A stretch of DNA of 64,000 nucleotides from assembly GCF_000566685.1 (NCBI RefSeq), contig NZ_AZQN01000001.1:186001-250000 (forward strand), written 5' to 3'. Each line of letters starts with the position of its first letter. The first letter of the stretch is position 1. The position numbers and the translations under genes are program-made. The notes under the pieces were generated by a model. That model ran no database searches and was not told the origin of the DNA. It worked only from the letters and a program-made list of their open reading frames with translations. This stretch comes from Dyadobacter tibetensis Y620-1 (GTDB taxonomy: Bacteria; Bacteroidota; Bacteroidia; Cytophagales; Spirosomataceae). Positions 9,057 through 18,496 of this stretch are shown in pieces.

Positions 9057-10154
9057 TTATTTAATAACGACTTTTTTTACTGCAGTACCCTTGGCAGAAA
9101 CCGCTTTAATAAGGTATAGGCCTGAGCCATGTTTTTTCAAGGAAAATGAAGACTCCGAAAGATGGACTGCCGATTTCTGGACTTTCTCTAATTCCTGCCC
9201 ATTAACATTCAATACCTTAATAGTTACCGGCAGCGCATCCTGGCTGGAAACTATAACCTTAATCTGGTCATCGGAAGGGTTGGGGTAGGCCTCTATAGTT
9301 ATCTTAACTGCTGAGGCTTCATCCGGGTTGGACGAAGGCCGATTCATTGCCACCTCGGCGGATTGATATGCAGGAATCTCAATCTTATCTCCCGGTTTCT
9401 CCACTACTCGTACAGCTGCTTCCTGGTAAGACTCGGAAATTTTAATTCCATTACGCCATTCCGTAGCAATTATAGCATAATAGAAATCTCCGGAGCGGGT
9501 AGGAGCTGTCCAGTTTAATTGATTGGAACCATCTATATAAAATACGCCTTCCTTTTCAACATCATTAGGGTAAGTAAACTGTTTGGCCTGCATACGCACT
9601 CCACAGGTTCCTGGCGAAGGTATGGCAGTTCTTGCCAACCGATAAGAAAGGCTATCCGACTCCAGGTCTGTTCCTTGAAGAGAAACGGCATAGGCTTGGC
9701 GCAACCCAGCCTCCCGAACCAGGGGGCTGGATAAGGGGGTACTATTAGGGAATTGAGTATTGATGACGGTCCAAAGAAATACATTTTTATGTTTGCTTTC
9801 GGACCTATTTAAAAGTGAAGCACTTCTAGGTGGCGAAGAAACGGCAATTTGATAGGTGCCAGACTCCACATAGGTATGAGTACCCGTATAAGTTAATAGC
9901 GTCAATCCTTCAGCATCCGTAGCGGGCTGTGAATTCGTCAAAGAAAAATTAGAGGTTTGTCCGTCGCCAAAACAGACCAGAAGGTCTTGAGTATCGACCT
10001 CTTTGCTGGAAAGATCTGACAATAGCTGAACTTCAATCTGATAGGTTTGTCCTGAAACATGTTTCACCTGAATCGCTCCACCTATAATGGGTGAAGCTTG
10101 GGCGGGAATGACAAGTGAAATTATTAGCAACAAAAGGGTATAGATCATTCTCAT
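9057..10154 (-). CDS. Secreted PKD-like protein with type IX secretion sorting domain
   Basis: This 365-residue exported protein begins with a signal peptide (MRMIYTLLLL..., probably cleaved after AQA). A PKD/Ig-like segment follows, with CFGDG and the ending GTHTYVESGTYQI (about residues 60-120). The last 75 or so residues form a Por_Secre_tail (T9SS type A) domain that opens with YPNPSDD and ends in KKVVIK. Such proteins cross the outer membrane by the type IX system and become attached or released. No catalytic domain is seen, so the function is unknown. The frame extends to a TTG at 10181, but ATG 10154 places the signal peptide at the N-terminus and is preferred. Confidence 0.8.
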   Translation of the reverse strand: MRMIYTLLLLIISLVIPAQASPIIGGAIQVKHVSGQTYQIEVQLLSDLSSKEVDTQDLLVCFGDGQTSNFSLTNSQPATDAEGLTLLTYTGTHTYVESGTYQIAVSSPPRSASLLNRSESKHKNVFLWTVINTQFPNSTPLSSPLVREAGLRQAYAVSLQGTDLESDSLSYRLARTAIPSPGTCGVRMQAKQFTYPNDVEKEGVFYIDGSNQLNWTAPTRSGDFYYAIIATEWRNGIKISESYQEAAVRVVEKPGDKIEIPAYQSAEVAMNRPSSNPDEASAVKITIEAYPNPSDDQIKVIVSSQDALPVTIKVLNVNGQELEKVQKSAVHLSESSFSLKKHGSGLYLIKAVSAKGTAVKKVVIK

Positions 10155-10393
10155 ATTTGTACTTTTTATTTGAAACGTCAAAATAGAGCTTTTTGTATCG
10201 AAAATGACGTTTTTTGTTTGTTAATCTTAATATATTTCCAGCTCGGCTATTTGCAATGAGGGTTTAAGGTCACTGATTAGAACAACAAAAAGAATGCTCT
10301 AATAATTTGCCAACTTATATTTATACAGATGATCCGCTACTCCCTCATTGGATTTCTAAATTTGTCTATATTGGCCGTTATTATTTTAAGCCT

Positions 10394-11260
10394 ATGAAGC
10401 CAACATACCCTCGATACCACCTTAATAACTTTTCTGGAGAAGAAAAGGAATCCTTGTTTTATATGACCAGGCTGCAAAGACTGGTAAAAGACTTTAAAGG
10501 GATCAATAAGGCACATACACATTCATTTTATCTGGTCATGTGGATTACGAAAGGGAAAGGCATTCATACAATTGATTTTAAATCGTATCAGGTAAAAGGT
10601 CAACAGCTCTACTTTTTAACTCCAGGACAGGTTCATGGATGGGAATTTTCTCAGGATATTGAAGGGTATAATCTTTATTTTGACTATAATTTCTTTCAAT
10701 CGCGATATCCTGGAAGACTATTGCAATATCCATTTTTCCATTCGCATCAGCATAAACCGATATTAGAAACCGATTTTGACAGAAATTTGACGGCTAATCT
10801 TTTTGATTATGCCTATGCCGAATATAAAGTCAAGCGGGTTCAGCAAGGCGAGGTATTTCTTTCATTCCTACATATTATTCTAGAATCTGCCAACAGACTT
10901 TATCAGCAGAATCTTCCCATTGGTGACTCTACTTTTTATGACCGAATTATGCAATATGAAGGGTTAATCGAAAGGCATTTTATAGAAATCAGAGATATCA
11001 AAACTTACGCTGCTTTAATGAATATAAGCCCAAATCACCTGAATCATATTTGTAAGTTAGTATTAGGCAAAACAGCCAGTCAACTTTACTATGACCGGAT
11101 GATGATAGAGGCTAAGAGGCTACTGTTGCATACCGAACTTACTATCAAGGAAATTGGCTTCCAGCTTCGATTCGAGGATCCGTCCTACTTCGTTCGTTTT
11201 TTTAAAAAACACAGTCAAATTACTCCTCAAGAATTTCGGAGTCGCATGACTTTGGTATGA
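10394..11260 (+). CDS. AraC family transcriptional regulator
   Basis: This 288-residue regulator has an N-terminal cupin-like sensing domain (about 25-130; HTHSFYLVMWITKGKG is the usual beta-barrel entry) and a C-terminal double helix-turn-helix (about 190-285). The second HTH shows IKEIGFQLRFEDPSYFVRFF followed by GxTPxEFR-like ITPQEFRSR. The ligand is unknown. The frame opens at a TTG (10307), but ATG 10394 gives the usual family length. It is divergent from the T9SS gene, with about 240 bases between the two starts, so it might control that gene (inference only). Confidence 0.87.
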   Translation: MKPTYPRYHLNNFSGEEKESLFYMTRLQRLVKDFKGINKAHTHSFYLVMWITKGKGIHTIDFKSYQVKGQQLYFLTPGQVHGWEFSQDIEGYNLYFDYNFFQSRYPGRLLQYPFFHSHQHKPILETDFDRNLTANLFDYAYAEYKVKRVQQGEVFLSFLHIILESANRLYQQNLPIGDSTFYDRIMQYEGLIERHFIEIRDIKTYAALMNISPNHLNHICKLVLGKTASQLYYDRMMIEAKRLLLHTELTIKEIGFQLRFEDPSYFVRFFKKHSQITPQEFRSRMTLV

Positions 11261-11275
11261 TCCTACAGAATGGTA

Positions 11276-11313
11276 AAAGAGGATTCCTGCCGCAATTGGC
11301 AGAAATCCTCTTT
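11276..11313. terminator. Bidirectional terminator between araC-type gene and maeB
   Basis: Arms 11276-11291 and 11298-11313 pair over 16 bp with one C-A mismatch around a 6-base loop, with A/T-rich ends on both sides. The hairpin lies 15 bases after the AraC stop. Confidence 0.7.
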
Positions 11314-11318
11314 ATAAA

Positions 11319-11344
11319 ACAAGGGTGCCTGACAAGGGTGCCTG
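11319..11344. repeat. Perfect 13-bp tandem duplication after maeB
   Basis: ACAAGGGTGCCTG occurs twice head to tail (11319-11331 and 11332-11344). It lies just beyond the maeB stop and is bracketed by TAAAACA/TGTTTTA inverted ends (11315-11321 and 11343-11349). It looks like a slipped-strand duplication. Confidence 0.8.
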
Positions 11345-11346
11345 TT

Positions 11347-13617
11347 TTATTTTTTCATTTGGGCTTCAATAACCGCTATAGCCACCATATTTACGATTTC
11401 TCGAACGGAACTACCAAGTTGCAATACGTGCACCGGCTTTTTCAAACCAAGCAGAATAGGTCCTATAGTCTCCAATTCTGCCGCTTCTTTGAGCAGGTTA
11501 TAGGCAATATTGCTGGCCGAAAGATTAGGGAAAATAAGGGTATTGGCTCCAGCATCGGCCAGGTCACTAAAGGGGTGATTCTGCTTCATCAGGTCCGAAT
11601 CGAAGGCTAGGTGTGCCTGCATTTCCCCTTCGACGATCATTCCTGGATTACGTTCTTTCAAAATGGCCGTAGCTTGCCTCATCTTTTCGGCATCTTTACC
11701 TCCTGCACTTCCGTAATTGGCATAAGTTACCAAAGCAATTCTGGGCACAATATTAAAACGCTCAATTGCCCGAGCCGTAAGTTCTGTGATTTCTACGAGC
11801 TCGTCCACTGTAGGATCAAGGTTTACAGTCGTGTCGGAGAAGAATAATGGGCCTTTCGGAGTCAGTAAAATATACATACCGGCTACCTTAATAACCCCTT
11901 CTTGCTTACCGATTACGTGAAGAGCCGGCCGGATGGTATCGGGGTAATTTCTTGTCAATCCCGAAATAAATGCATCAGCTTCTCCCGATTCCACCATCAT
12001 GGACCCGAAGTAGCTCTTGTAATACATAGTTCGTTTTGCTTCAAAAGGGGTCATACCCTTTCGTTTTCTCTTATCGTACAATTTTGCGGAATACCGCTCG
12101 ATCATGGAACTGCTGGTTTCAGAACGAGGATCAACGATACTGATCTCGGAAAGATCGAGATTGTGCTCCTGAATAAGTTTGTGAATAGTTTCCTGATTTC
12201 CTAGTAGGATGGGTATAGCAATCCCTTCGTCGCGAACCTGCTGAGCTGCTTTTAGAACCTGCACATTTTCTGCATCGGCAAATACGACTCGCTTAGGATC
12301 AAGCTTGGCTTTGTTGATGATGACTTTGGGTAGCTGGTCATTCTTTCCAAGGCGTGCGGAGAGCTCTTGCTCATAGGCGTCCCAGTCTGTAATAATTTTT
12401 CTGGCAACCCCACTTTCGATAGCAGCCTTCGCTACGGCTGGAGCTACCGTCGTCAATAATCTGGGGTCAACGGGTTTGGGGATAATATAATTGCGGCCAA
12501 AGACCAAGTTAGTCTCATTATAGGCAAGGTTTACGATATCGGGTACCGGTTTTTGAGCTAATTCGGCCAGAGCATATACTGCTGCCAGTTTCATTTCCTC
12601 ATTAATTTCGGTAGCTCTTACATCCAGAGCACCCCTAAAGATATAAGGGAAGCCCAGTACATTATTCACTTGATTGGGGTAGTCCGATCTTCCCGTAGCC
12701 ATAATAACGTCTTCACGGGCCTCTACTGCATCTGGGTAAGGTATTTCGGGATTGGGATTGGCCATAGCCAAAACGATAGGATCCTTAGCCATGGATTTTA
12801 CCATGTCTTTGGATACAATGTCGGCTGTTGACAGACCTAGGAAGATGTCGCAACCCACCATGGCATGCTCTAAAGAGTCATAGGCGTTTTCGGTAGCGAA
12901 CTGCTTTTTCATTTCGTTCAGATCTTCCCGACCATTATAGATATGGCCTTTAGAGTCGAACATAGCTATATTTTTAGGGTCTACACCCAGGGAAATATAA
13001 AGCTTGGTGCAGGATACGGCCGATGCACCGGCGCCGGAAACAACAACCCGGATGGTTTTGATATCTTTCTTAACCAACACGAGTCCGTTGAGCATGGCCG
13101 CAGCACTGATTATGGCAGTTCCGTGCTGGTCATCATGCATCACTGGAATATTCAGCTCTTTCTTGAGACGAGCCTCGATTTCAAAACATTCCGGTGCTTT
13201 TATATCCTCAAGGTTTACACCTCCAAAAGTAGGCTCAAGGATTTTTACAGTTCTGACAAACTCGTCGACATCTTTGGTGTTCAGTTCCAGATCGAAAACG
13301 TCGATATCAGAATATATTTTAAATAAAAGGCCTTTTCCTTCCATCACTGGTTTTCCGGCTTCGGGACCAATGTCTCCCAATCCGAGCACGGCGGTGCCGT
13401 TGCTGATTACGGCCACAAGGTTTCCTTTAGCGGTATACAGATAAGCATTTTCTACGTTGGCAGCGATTTCCAGACAGGGCTCAGCAACCCCTGGGGAGTA
13501 AGCTAGCGAGAGATCGCGTTGGGTATTAGTCTCCTTGGTGGGAATTACTTCTATTTTCCCCGGGCGACCTTTAGCATGGTAATGAAGGGCGTCTTCTTTT
13601 CTGATTTTTTTGTTCAT
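11347..13617 (-). CDS. maeB: NADP-dependent malic enzyme (MaeB type, with phosphotransacetylase-like domain)
   Basis: The enzyme converts malate to pyruvate, CO2 and NAD(P)H in the cytosol. The 756-residue product is the long two-part form: an N-terminal malic enzyme (about 1-420) with YSPGVAEPC, the substrate loop GDIGPEAGKPVMEGK and NADP-binding VVSGAGASAV, then a C-terminal phosphotransacetylase-like domain (about 430-750) with MVESGEADAFISGLTRNYPDT. In MaeB the second domain is regulatory rather than catalytic and senses acetyl-CoA (family knowledge). The frame begins at a TTG at 13650; ATG 13617 (MNKKIRKED) is the natural start. Confidence 0.94.
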   Translation of the reverse strand: MNKKIRKEDALHYHAKGRPGKIEVIPTKETNTQRDLSLAYSPGVAEPCLEIAANVENAYLYTAKGNLVAVISNGTAVLGLGDIGPEAGKPVMEGKGLLFKIYSDIDVFDLELNTKDVDEFVRTVKILEPTFGGVNLEDIKAPECFEIEARLKKELNIPVMHDDQHGTAIISAAAMLNGLVLVKKDIKTIRVVVSGAGASAVSCTKLYISLGVDPKNIAMFDSKGHIYNGREDLNEMKKQFATENAYDSLEHAMVGCDIFLGLSTADIVSKDMVKSMAKDPIVLAMANPNPEIPYPDAVEAREDVIMATGRSDYPNQVNNVLGFPYIFRGALDVRATEINEEMKLAAVYALAELAQKPVPDIVNLAYNETNLVFGRNYIIPKPVDPRLLTTVAPAVAKAAIESGVARKIITDWDAYEQELSARLGKNDQLPKVIINKAKLDPKRVVFADAENVQVLKAAQQVRDEGIAIPILLGNQETIHKLIQEHNLDLSEISIVDPRSETSSSMIERYSAKLYDKRKRKGMTPFEAKRTMYYKSYFGSMMVESGEADAFISGLTRNYPDTIRPALHVIGKQEGVIKVAGMYILLTPKGPLFFSDTTVNLDPTVDELVEITELTARAIERFNIVPRIALVTYANYGSAGGKDAEKMRQATAILKERNPGMIVEGEMQAHLAFDSDLMKQNHPFSDLADAGANTLIFPNLSASNIAYNLLKEAAELETIGPILLGLKKPVHVLQLGSSVREIVNMVAIAVIEAQMKK

Positions 13618-13752
13618 ACCTACGATACGATTATTTGGCGCAAGGTACAAACATTCAGGATAATCCCTGCAAACCCTATAGGATTATCCGGTCATATTAT
13701 GGTTAGATTCGAGCTAAAACCTTATAGATCACCTCACAAGGAATTAGTCTCT

Positions 13753-14931
13753 TTAGGGTCTTTTTGGATTGAGGATGGTACCACTAAACTGTTTTTTTTT
13801 CTCTTTCACACTTACAGCTCTTCGCTTCATGAGGTGAGCCATTACCATGTATGCACCGAACATACCGATATAGATATACATAGATGCTGTATTGGTAATA
13901 TTGCCATGGAATACGAAAAACAGGGCTGTATTAAGTATAGTAACCATCCAAAGTGTAAAGGAGGCCCAGAAATGGTTAAAACCATTGTCGATCAACAGGT
14001 GGTGCATATGGTTGCGGTCGGCAATAAAGGGGGAACCACCCCGGGCAATACGGACAATAAATACTCGTAATGTGTCGAAAATGGGAACAATGAGTAATAC
14101 CAGGACAATGATGGGAGCGTTGAAATAGGCATTAGGGTCATGCAAATAGCTGACATTCAGGCTCAAAAACTCAACGGCAAATATAGATAACAAAAATCCC
14201 ACAATCAATGATCCTGTATCGCCCATAAATATCTTGCTGGTTTTTGAAAAATTGAATCTTAGGAAGCCCAACAGGGAACCCGACATGGCGAAAGCCATAC
14301 ATCCAAAAGAGAAATGCTCATTCATGATAAACCAGATGCCGAATCCTAAGCCCGCAATTAGGCTTATGCCGCCGGCCAGACCATCAATACCATCAATGAG
14401 GTTTATGGCGTTGATGATAGCAATAAAGATAAATACAGTCAGAGGAATGCTTACATAGTCTGGTACATGATGAATATTGAAGATACCATAAAAATTATCT
14501 ACCTTAAAATTACCCATAGCTACCAAAATCATGGAGGCGAAAATCTGGATTATCAGCTTTTTGGTAGGGTCCACTGCAAGTATATCATCCTTCAGTCCAA
14601 GGAAAAACAGAATGACCAACCCTGTAACCGAGAGACTTAATAAATTGGCATCTACTTGGTTATTTGCGTGAGGCCATAAAAAATAGCCTATAAGTGTGGA
14701 TGCAAATATGGCTATCCCCCCCAAAGTAGGCGTCTCTGTTTTATGAGAGCTCCTGAAGCCCGGTTTAGCCGTTAAATTGAGCAGATTCGATAGATTGATG
14801 ATGACAGGGATTGCCACAATCGAAAGGAAACAGGCAATCAGAAATGAAAGCACACATTGGTAAATGTCATGGTGCAACATTGATTCGTAATTTCCTCCCT
14901 GCAAAAATTGAATGGGTAGCATGTCTTCCAT
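13753..14931 (-). CDS. WecA/TagO-like undecaprenyl-phosphate sugar-1-phosphate transferase
   Basis: This integral membrane enzyme of glycosyltransferase family 4 (MraY/WecA) moves a GlcNAc-1-phosphate-like group onto undecaprenyl phosphate, starting surface-glycan or O-antigen synthesis. About ten hydrophobic segments are visible in 392 residues. The family motifs are FLGLKDDIL (the DD pair), NLIDGIDGLAGG, FMGDTGSLIVGF and ADRNHMHHLL; the last is the HxHH typical of WecA rather than MraY. ATG 14931 is used, but ATG 14880 also fits. It lies downstream of the glycosyltransferase cluster after a 141-base gap and probably supplies its lipid-linked starting unit. Confidence 0.88.
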   Translation of the reverse strand: MEDMLPIQFLQGGNYESMLHHDIYQCVLSFLIACFLSIVAIPVIINLSNLLNLTAKPGFRSSHKTETPTLGGIAIFASTLIGYFLWPHANNQVDANLLSLSVTGLVILFFLGLKDDILAVDPTKKLIIQIFASMILVAMGNFKVDNFYGIFNIHHVPDYVSIPLTVFIFIAIINAINLIDGIDGLAGGISLIAGLGFGIWFIMNEHFSFGCMAFAMSGSLLGFLRFNFSKTSKIFMGDTGSLIVGFLLSIFAVEFLSLNVSYLHDPNAYFNAPIIVLVLLIVPIFDTLRVFIVRIARGGSPFIADRNHMHHLLIDNGFNHFWASFTLWMVTILNTALFFVFHGNITNTASMYIYIGMFGAYMVMAHLMKRRAVSVKEKKKQFSGTILNPKRP

Positions 14932-15072
14932 ATATACAAAAAGATTAAAAATCTTAGTTAATTTTTAGGAATGCGCTTATCGTAAATTTCGATATATTTT
15001 ATCATAAATCGAAACTTAATAGAATATTATTCCAGGATGTCCCTCCTGCAAACGCTTTCCAGAATCTTATAA

Positions 15073-15816
15073 TTATAAAAACTGTAGTATTTTTCTTAGC
15101 GGCTTCATATATAGGGTATAAAATCTTGGTTTTATACCATTTACCCGCCAAGCTTTCCGGTCGTTCTGATTAGCCTTGAGCCGGTTGCTCAAGGCACTGT
15201 TGCTTACTCCTCCGGCCCTCATCCGAATGAGCACGCTAGGGATATAGGCCAGCTTGATGCCTTCCTTATGTATCAATCGGAGCATCAGCTCATAGTCGGC
15301 CGCACTGCCCATGTCGAGCCGGAAATTTCCATACCGATTGTAGCAGGTCCTTCTAACGAAAAATGTAGGATGTGGGGGCATCCAACCGTTCAAAAAAGCA
15401 CCCGACTTATATTCTCCCGACTTCCATAACCGGGTCACTTTGTCTATGTCCTGAGCGTGCACATATTCCAAATCGGCATAGCTTGCGTCTACGGAAGGGT
15501 CAGCGAAGGCCTGAGCGACCAGGGATAAGGTGTGGGTACTCGTATAAAAATCATCTGCATTGAGAATACCAATAACCTCCCCACTGGCAAGCGCTATCCC
15601 CTTATTCATGGCATCATAAATCCCTTGATCGGGTTCACTGACCAGGTGGTTAATCTTATTTCCATACGATCGAACCATTTCCTGGGTCCCATCGGTAGAG
15701 TTTCCATCTATAATGATGTACTCTAAGTCAGGGTAGTCCTGACTCAATACCGAATCGATACAACTTTGTAGTGTCTTTCGCCCGTTAAAGACTACTGTTA
15801 TAATACTGATTTTCAA
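15073..15816 (-). CDS. Glycosyltransferase family 2
   Basis: This 247-residue GT-A fold transferase starts ISIITVVFNG and has the donor-binding Asp in IIIDGNSTDGT (near 38-44). NADDFY near residue 90 carries the DxD-like metal site, and the acceptor-side MGSAADYELMLRL follows. It resembles WcaE/WcaA-type transferases of capsule and colanic acid clusters; the sugar is unknown. It overlaps the WcaF-like gene upstream by four bases (ATGA), which indicates translational coupling. Confidence 0.88.
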   Translation of the reverse strand: MKISIITVVFNGRKTLQSCIDSVLSQDYPDLEYIIIDGNSTDGTQEMVRSYGNKINHLVSEPDQGIYDAMNKGIALASGEVIGILNADDFYTSTHTLSLVAQAFADPSVDASYADLEYVHAQDIDKVTRLWKSGEYKSGAFLNGWMPPHPTFFVRRTCYNRYGNFRLDMGSAADYELMLRLIHKEGIKLAYIPSVLIRMRAGGVSNSALSNRLKANQNDRKAWRVNGIKPRFYTLYMKPLRKILQFL

Positions 15817-16379
15817 TTTAATATCCTTCTTTTTTTCGTGAGTATAGCTGGATTTCCCTGATAAATACCAAAGGATTCCATATCCTTGGTCGCTACTGAA
15901 TTGACGGTTAAAATGGCATGTTCACCCACGGTAACTCCGGGACAAACAATGGCTTTAGCTCCAATCCACGCTCCTCTGCCAAGATGTATGGGTCGAATCA
16001 GCAAATCAAAGGCCGACTGGGTATAGTCGTGGTTTCCGGTTAGCAAATAACAGCCTTGGGATAAACAACAATCCGACTCAATGGTGACCATGCCCAGGTT
16101 GTCGATCCATACCTCTTCTCCAATCCATACCGTCCCCGTTATTTTAAGAAACCAGGGATATTTAATATTTACTTTAGGTTTGATCACCACCCCGGGGTCA
16201 ATTGTAGCCCCAAAAAAACGAAGAATCATTCTTTTCCAAGCCATGGGAATGGGGAAGTAGGTATTAACAAATAAATTCGAACATATGTACCAGGCGAGAA
16301 TTTTTAGTTTACCTCCTGGCCTATACCAACTATTATTGTACAGGGACAGATTGGTTTGGCTTTTCAAGGTCTTTTCCAT
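15813..16379 (-). CDS. WcaF-like polysaccharide O-acetyltransferase
   Basis: This 188-residue left-handed beta-helix acetyltransferase matches the putative colanic acid biosynthesis acetyltransferase WcaF. It has the N-terminal NNSWYRPGG and WYICSNLFVNTYFPIP segments, then hexapeptide repeats (about 70-175) with the catalytic-type HDYTQSAFD and GAWIGAKAIVCPGVTVG. It probably adds acetyl groups to the exported glycan or its precursor. It is coupled to the flanking genes: its 3' end overlaps the next gene by four bases and its 5' end overlaps the preceding GT2 by 47 bases. Confidence 0.85.
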   Translation of the reverse strand: MEKTLKSQTNLSLYNNSWYRPGGKLKILAWYICSNLFVNTYFPIPMAWKRMILRFFGATIDPGVVIKPKVNIKYPWFLKITGTVWIGEEVWIDNLGMVTIESDCCLSQGCYLLTGNHDYTQSAFDLLIRPIHLGRGAWIGAKAIVCPGVTVGEHAILTVNSVATKDMESFGIYQGNPAILTKKRRILN

Positions 16380-17265
16380 ATTCTGTCCTAAAATGTTCTA
16401 TAATTGCTTCTTTATTGGTTCCTGCTGCACGATATACTTCATAAATCTTGGCGTCGACCAGGAAGCGATACCAGAATCCCTGTAAGAAATGCCATATAAG
16501 GCCCTTTTTCCCATCAAGGAATCCCAGTTTGAAAATATACCGATATACAAAGTAAATAAATGGCCGGGTAAAGAGGGGGAAATTGGCGTATTTAATCTTC
16601 AGAAAACGGGTCTTTTGTTCTTGTGTCCCGAAAAAATTAGGTGTTACGGTTTCTTTGTTGCCGAAGTTATACTTAATATTGAGCAAGTCTATTACTTCGC
16701 GGATTGCATAATTATTATGCTTCTGGGTCCACCAAGTTAAGTTATTCAAATTGTGATCGACAATATCATGCTCAAAGGTTTTGCTTATTCCTCCACTTAG
16801 CTTGATGTGCTCGTCCATCCATAACTCTTCGCATGTTCCCTTTCCTTGACGCCATACCCGCAAAAGCCATATTGGATAGTAACCACCCCTTTTTATCCAT
16901 TTATCCATGAACATGACCCTTCTTTTTACATGATATCCGCTAACCTGTTCGGCTGCATGAGGCAGGGTCTGCTTGATTTCTTGGGCAAGTTCAGGAGTGA
17001 TATATTCATCAGCATCCATGCGCATAGACCATTCCGTATCGGCAAATGGCGTATGGGCAATGCCATAATTAAACTGAAATGCGTAGGAGACCCATTTATG
17101 CTGAGTGACGACAGCCCCCAATTTCTGAGCAATCTCAACGGTGTCATCAGTTGAATACGAATCTACAATGAAAATTTTATTCGTAATCTGTTGTAAACTA
17201 CGGATACACCTTTCTATATGTTTTGATTCATTATGTGTTAGTATGATGACAGATAAATCTACCAT
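16333..17265 (-). CDS. Glycosyltransferase family 2 (WaaE/KdtX-like)
   Basis: This 310-residue GT2 opens with DLSVIILTHNESKHIERCI and has FIVDSYSTDDT (near 33-43). RMDADEYIT near residue 83 supplies the DxD motif. The pattern resembles lipopolysaccharide-core beta-1,4-glucosyltransferases (WaaE/KdtX) and colanic acid GTs; the donor and acceptor are unknown. It is followed in the same direction by the WcaF-like gene with a 47-base overlap, so the two are coexpressed. The gap to the upstream GT4 is 59 bases. Confidence 0.85.
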   Translation of the reverse strand: MVDLSVIILTHNESKHIERCIRSLQQITNKIFIVDSYSTDDTVEIAQKLGAVVTQHKWVSYAFQFNYGIAHTPFADTEWSMRMDADEYITPELAQEIKQTLPHAAEQVSGYHVKRRVMFMDKWIKRGGYYPIWLLRVWRQGKGTCEELWMDEHIKLSGGISKTFEHDIVDHNLNNLTWWTQKHNNYAIREVIDLLNIKYNFGNKETVTPNFFGTQEQKTRFLKIKYANFPLFTRPFIYFVYRYIFKLGFLDGKKGLIWHFLQGFWYRFLVDAKIYEVYRAAGTNKEAIIEHFRTEYGKDLEKPNQSVPVQ

Positions 17266-17324
17266 AGCTAGGGAATAAGGGAGCGTCGGATTAGTGTGTT
17301 GAATATTTTCAATAACAAAGGTAA

Positions 17325-18473
17325 TTACATTTTCTTAACATTCTTGTATTCTTCTAATAACTGATTCGCAATGACCCTGATATCAAAATTCTTTCTAACC
17401 ATTTCCTGAGCGTTAAATGCAAGAGTTTGGGCATAGGTACGGTCTTGTAATATTTTAAGGATTCCCTCTGCCACATCAGGTACTTCCAATTTGCAAAGAT
17501 AAGCGGCTTCGTGCCGTTGTATATAGTCTCCGAAGCCTACACGGTCAGAGACTAATGCCGGGACTCCCGAAGCCATCGCTTCCAGGACAGCTATGGAAAA
17601 GCCCTCAGAGTAAGAAGGTAGGGTAAACATATCCGCATCAGCCAGGGCTTCTTTTTTTAGGCTGTCGGTAAGCATTCCTACCAGTTTCACCCTTCCCTCC
17701 AGCTTATGACGCCCAATAAATTCTCTCGTAGCCATTTCGTATCCATCATCGGGGCCAGCCAACACAAGTAAGGCATCCGGAATTTGCTGCTCAATTTGCT
17801 TAAAAGCAGGTAGCAGTAAATCCAATCCCTTTTTTATATTCAGTCGGCCCATGAAAAGGATAATCTGCTGGTTTTCTGTTATTCCATGCCGTTTTCGGAA
17901 AGCCCCCTTCGCAGGAAGCTGCTCATATTCTTCCAGTTTCATGCCATTCGGAATTATTTTTAGATTTTTAGGCCTATTTCCTAAATAGCGAATGACATCT
18001 TCTTCCTCATCGGTATTATTGATCTGGATCAGATCGGCCTTGGCAAGTATGTTTTTTTGGTATAAAAAAGTGACTATATCCTTTTTCCACTTGTGATGGG
18101 CAACGGCCCATTTATCTAATAATCCGTGAATGGTGATCACTTTCACGGCACGATTCGAAATGATAAAAGGTGCCAGACTACCGAAATGCCAGATTCCGTG
18201 CATATGTATCACATCATATTCATCAGCATGATTTTTCAGGTACTGGTACATGGGTATTGAAAACTCTCGATATACCTGACTTATCGGGGTGCTGCGGGCA
18301 CAAGAAATAAGTTTTGCTCCCTCGGGTACCGGGTACATTTTTTCGCCAGGAGTCATCGGACTCAATATATCCACCTGGTGACCCTGTTTGAGAACCTCAA
18401 GCGTATGATCATAAATAATACGGGCAGGGCCGCCAATGGCCCATGTATATGCACAAATATTGAGGATACGCAT
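17325..18473 (-). CDS. Glycosyltransferase family 4
   Basis: This 382-residue GT-B fold transferase has an N-terminal acceptor domain starting MRILNICAYTWAIGGPAR and a Glycos_transf_1 domain (about 190-360). The donor site reads LFMGRLNIKKGLDLLLPAF and LPSYSEGFSIAVLEAMASG, which contains the E-x7-E motif of retaining enzymes. It belongs to the surface-polysaccharide cluster; the sugar is unknown. It sits 23 bases after the next upstream GT4, consistent with one transcript. Confidence 0.9.
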   Translation of the reverse strand: MRILNICAYTWAIGGPARIIYDHTLEVLKQGHQVDILSPMTPGEKMYPVPEGAKLISCARSTPISQVYREFSIPMYQYLKNHADEYDVIHMHGIWHFGSLAPFIISNRAVKVITIHGLLDKWAVAHHKWKKDIVTFLYQKNILAKADLIQINNTDEEEDVIRYLGNRPKNLKIIPNGMKLEEYEQLPAKGAFRKRHGITENQQIILFMGRLNIKKGLDLLLPAFKQIEQQIPDALLVLAGPDDGYEMATREFIGRHKLEGRVKLVGMLTDSLKKEALADADMFTLPSYSEGFSIAVLEAMASGVPALVSDRVGFGDYIQRHEAAYLCKLEVPDVAEGILKILQDRTYAQTLAFNAQEMVRKNFDIRVIANQLLEEYKNVKKM

Positions 18474-18496
18474 GTGTATAATTCTATTTATTTTAT

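Noticed and set aside
13519..14070. A long plus-strand open frame of 183 codons across the maeB and WecA-like genes
   Set aside because: It is antisense to two well-supported proteins, and its translation shows no domain or signal.
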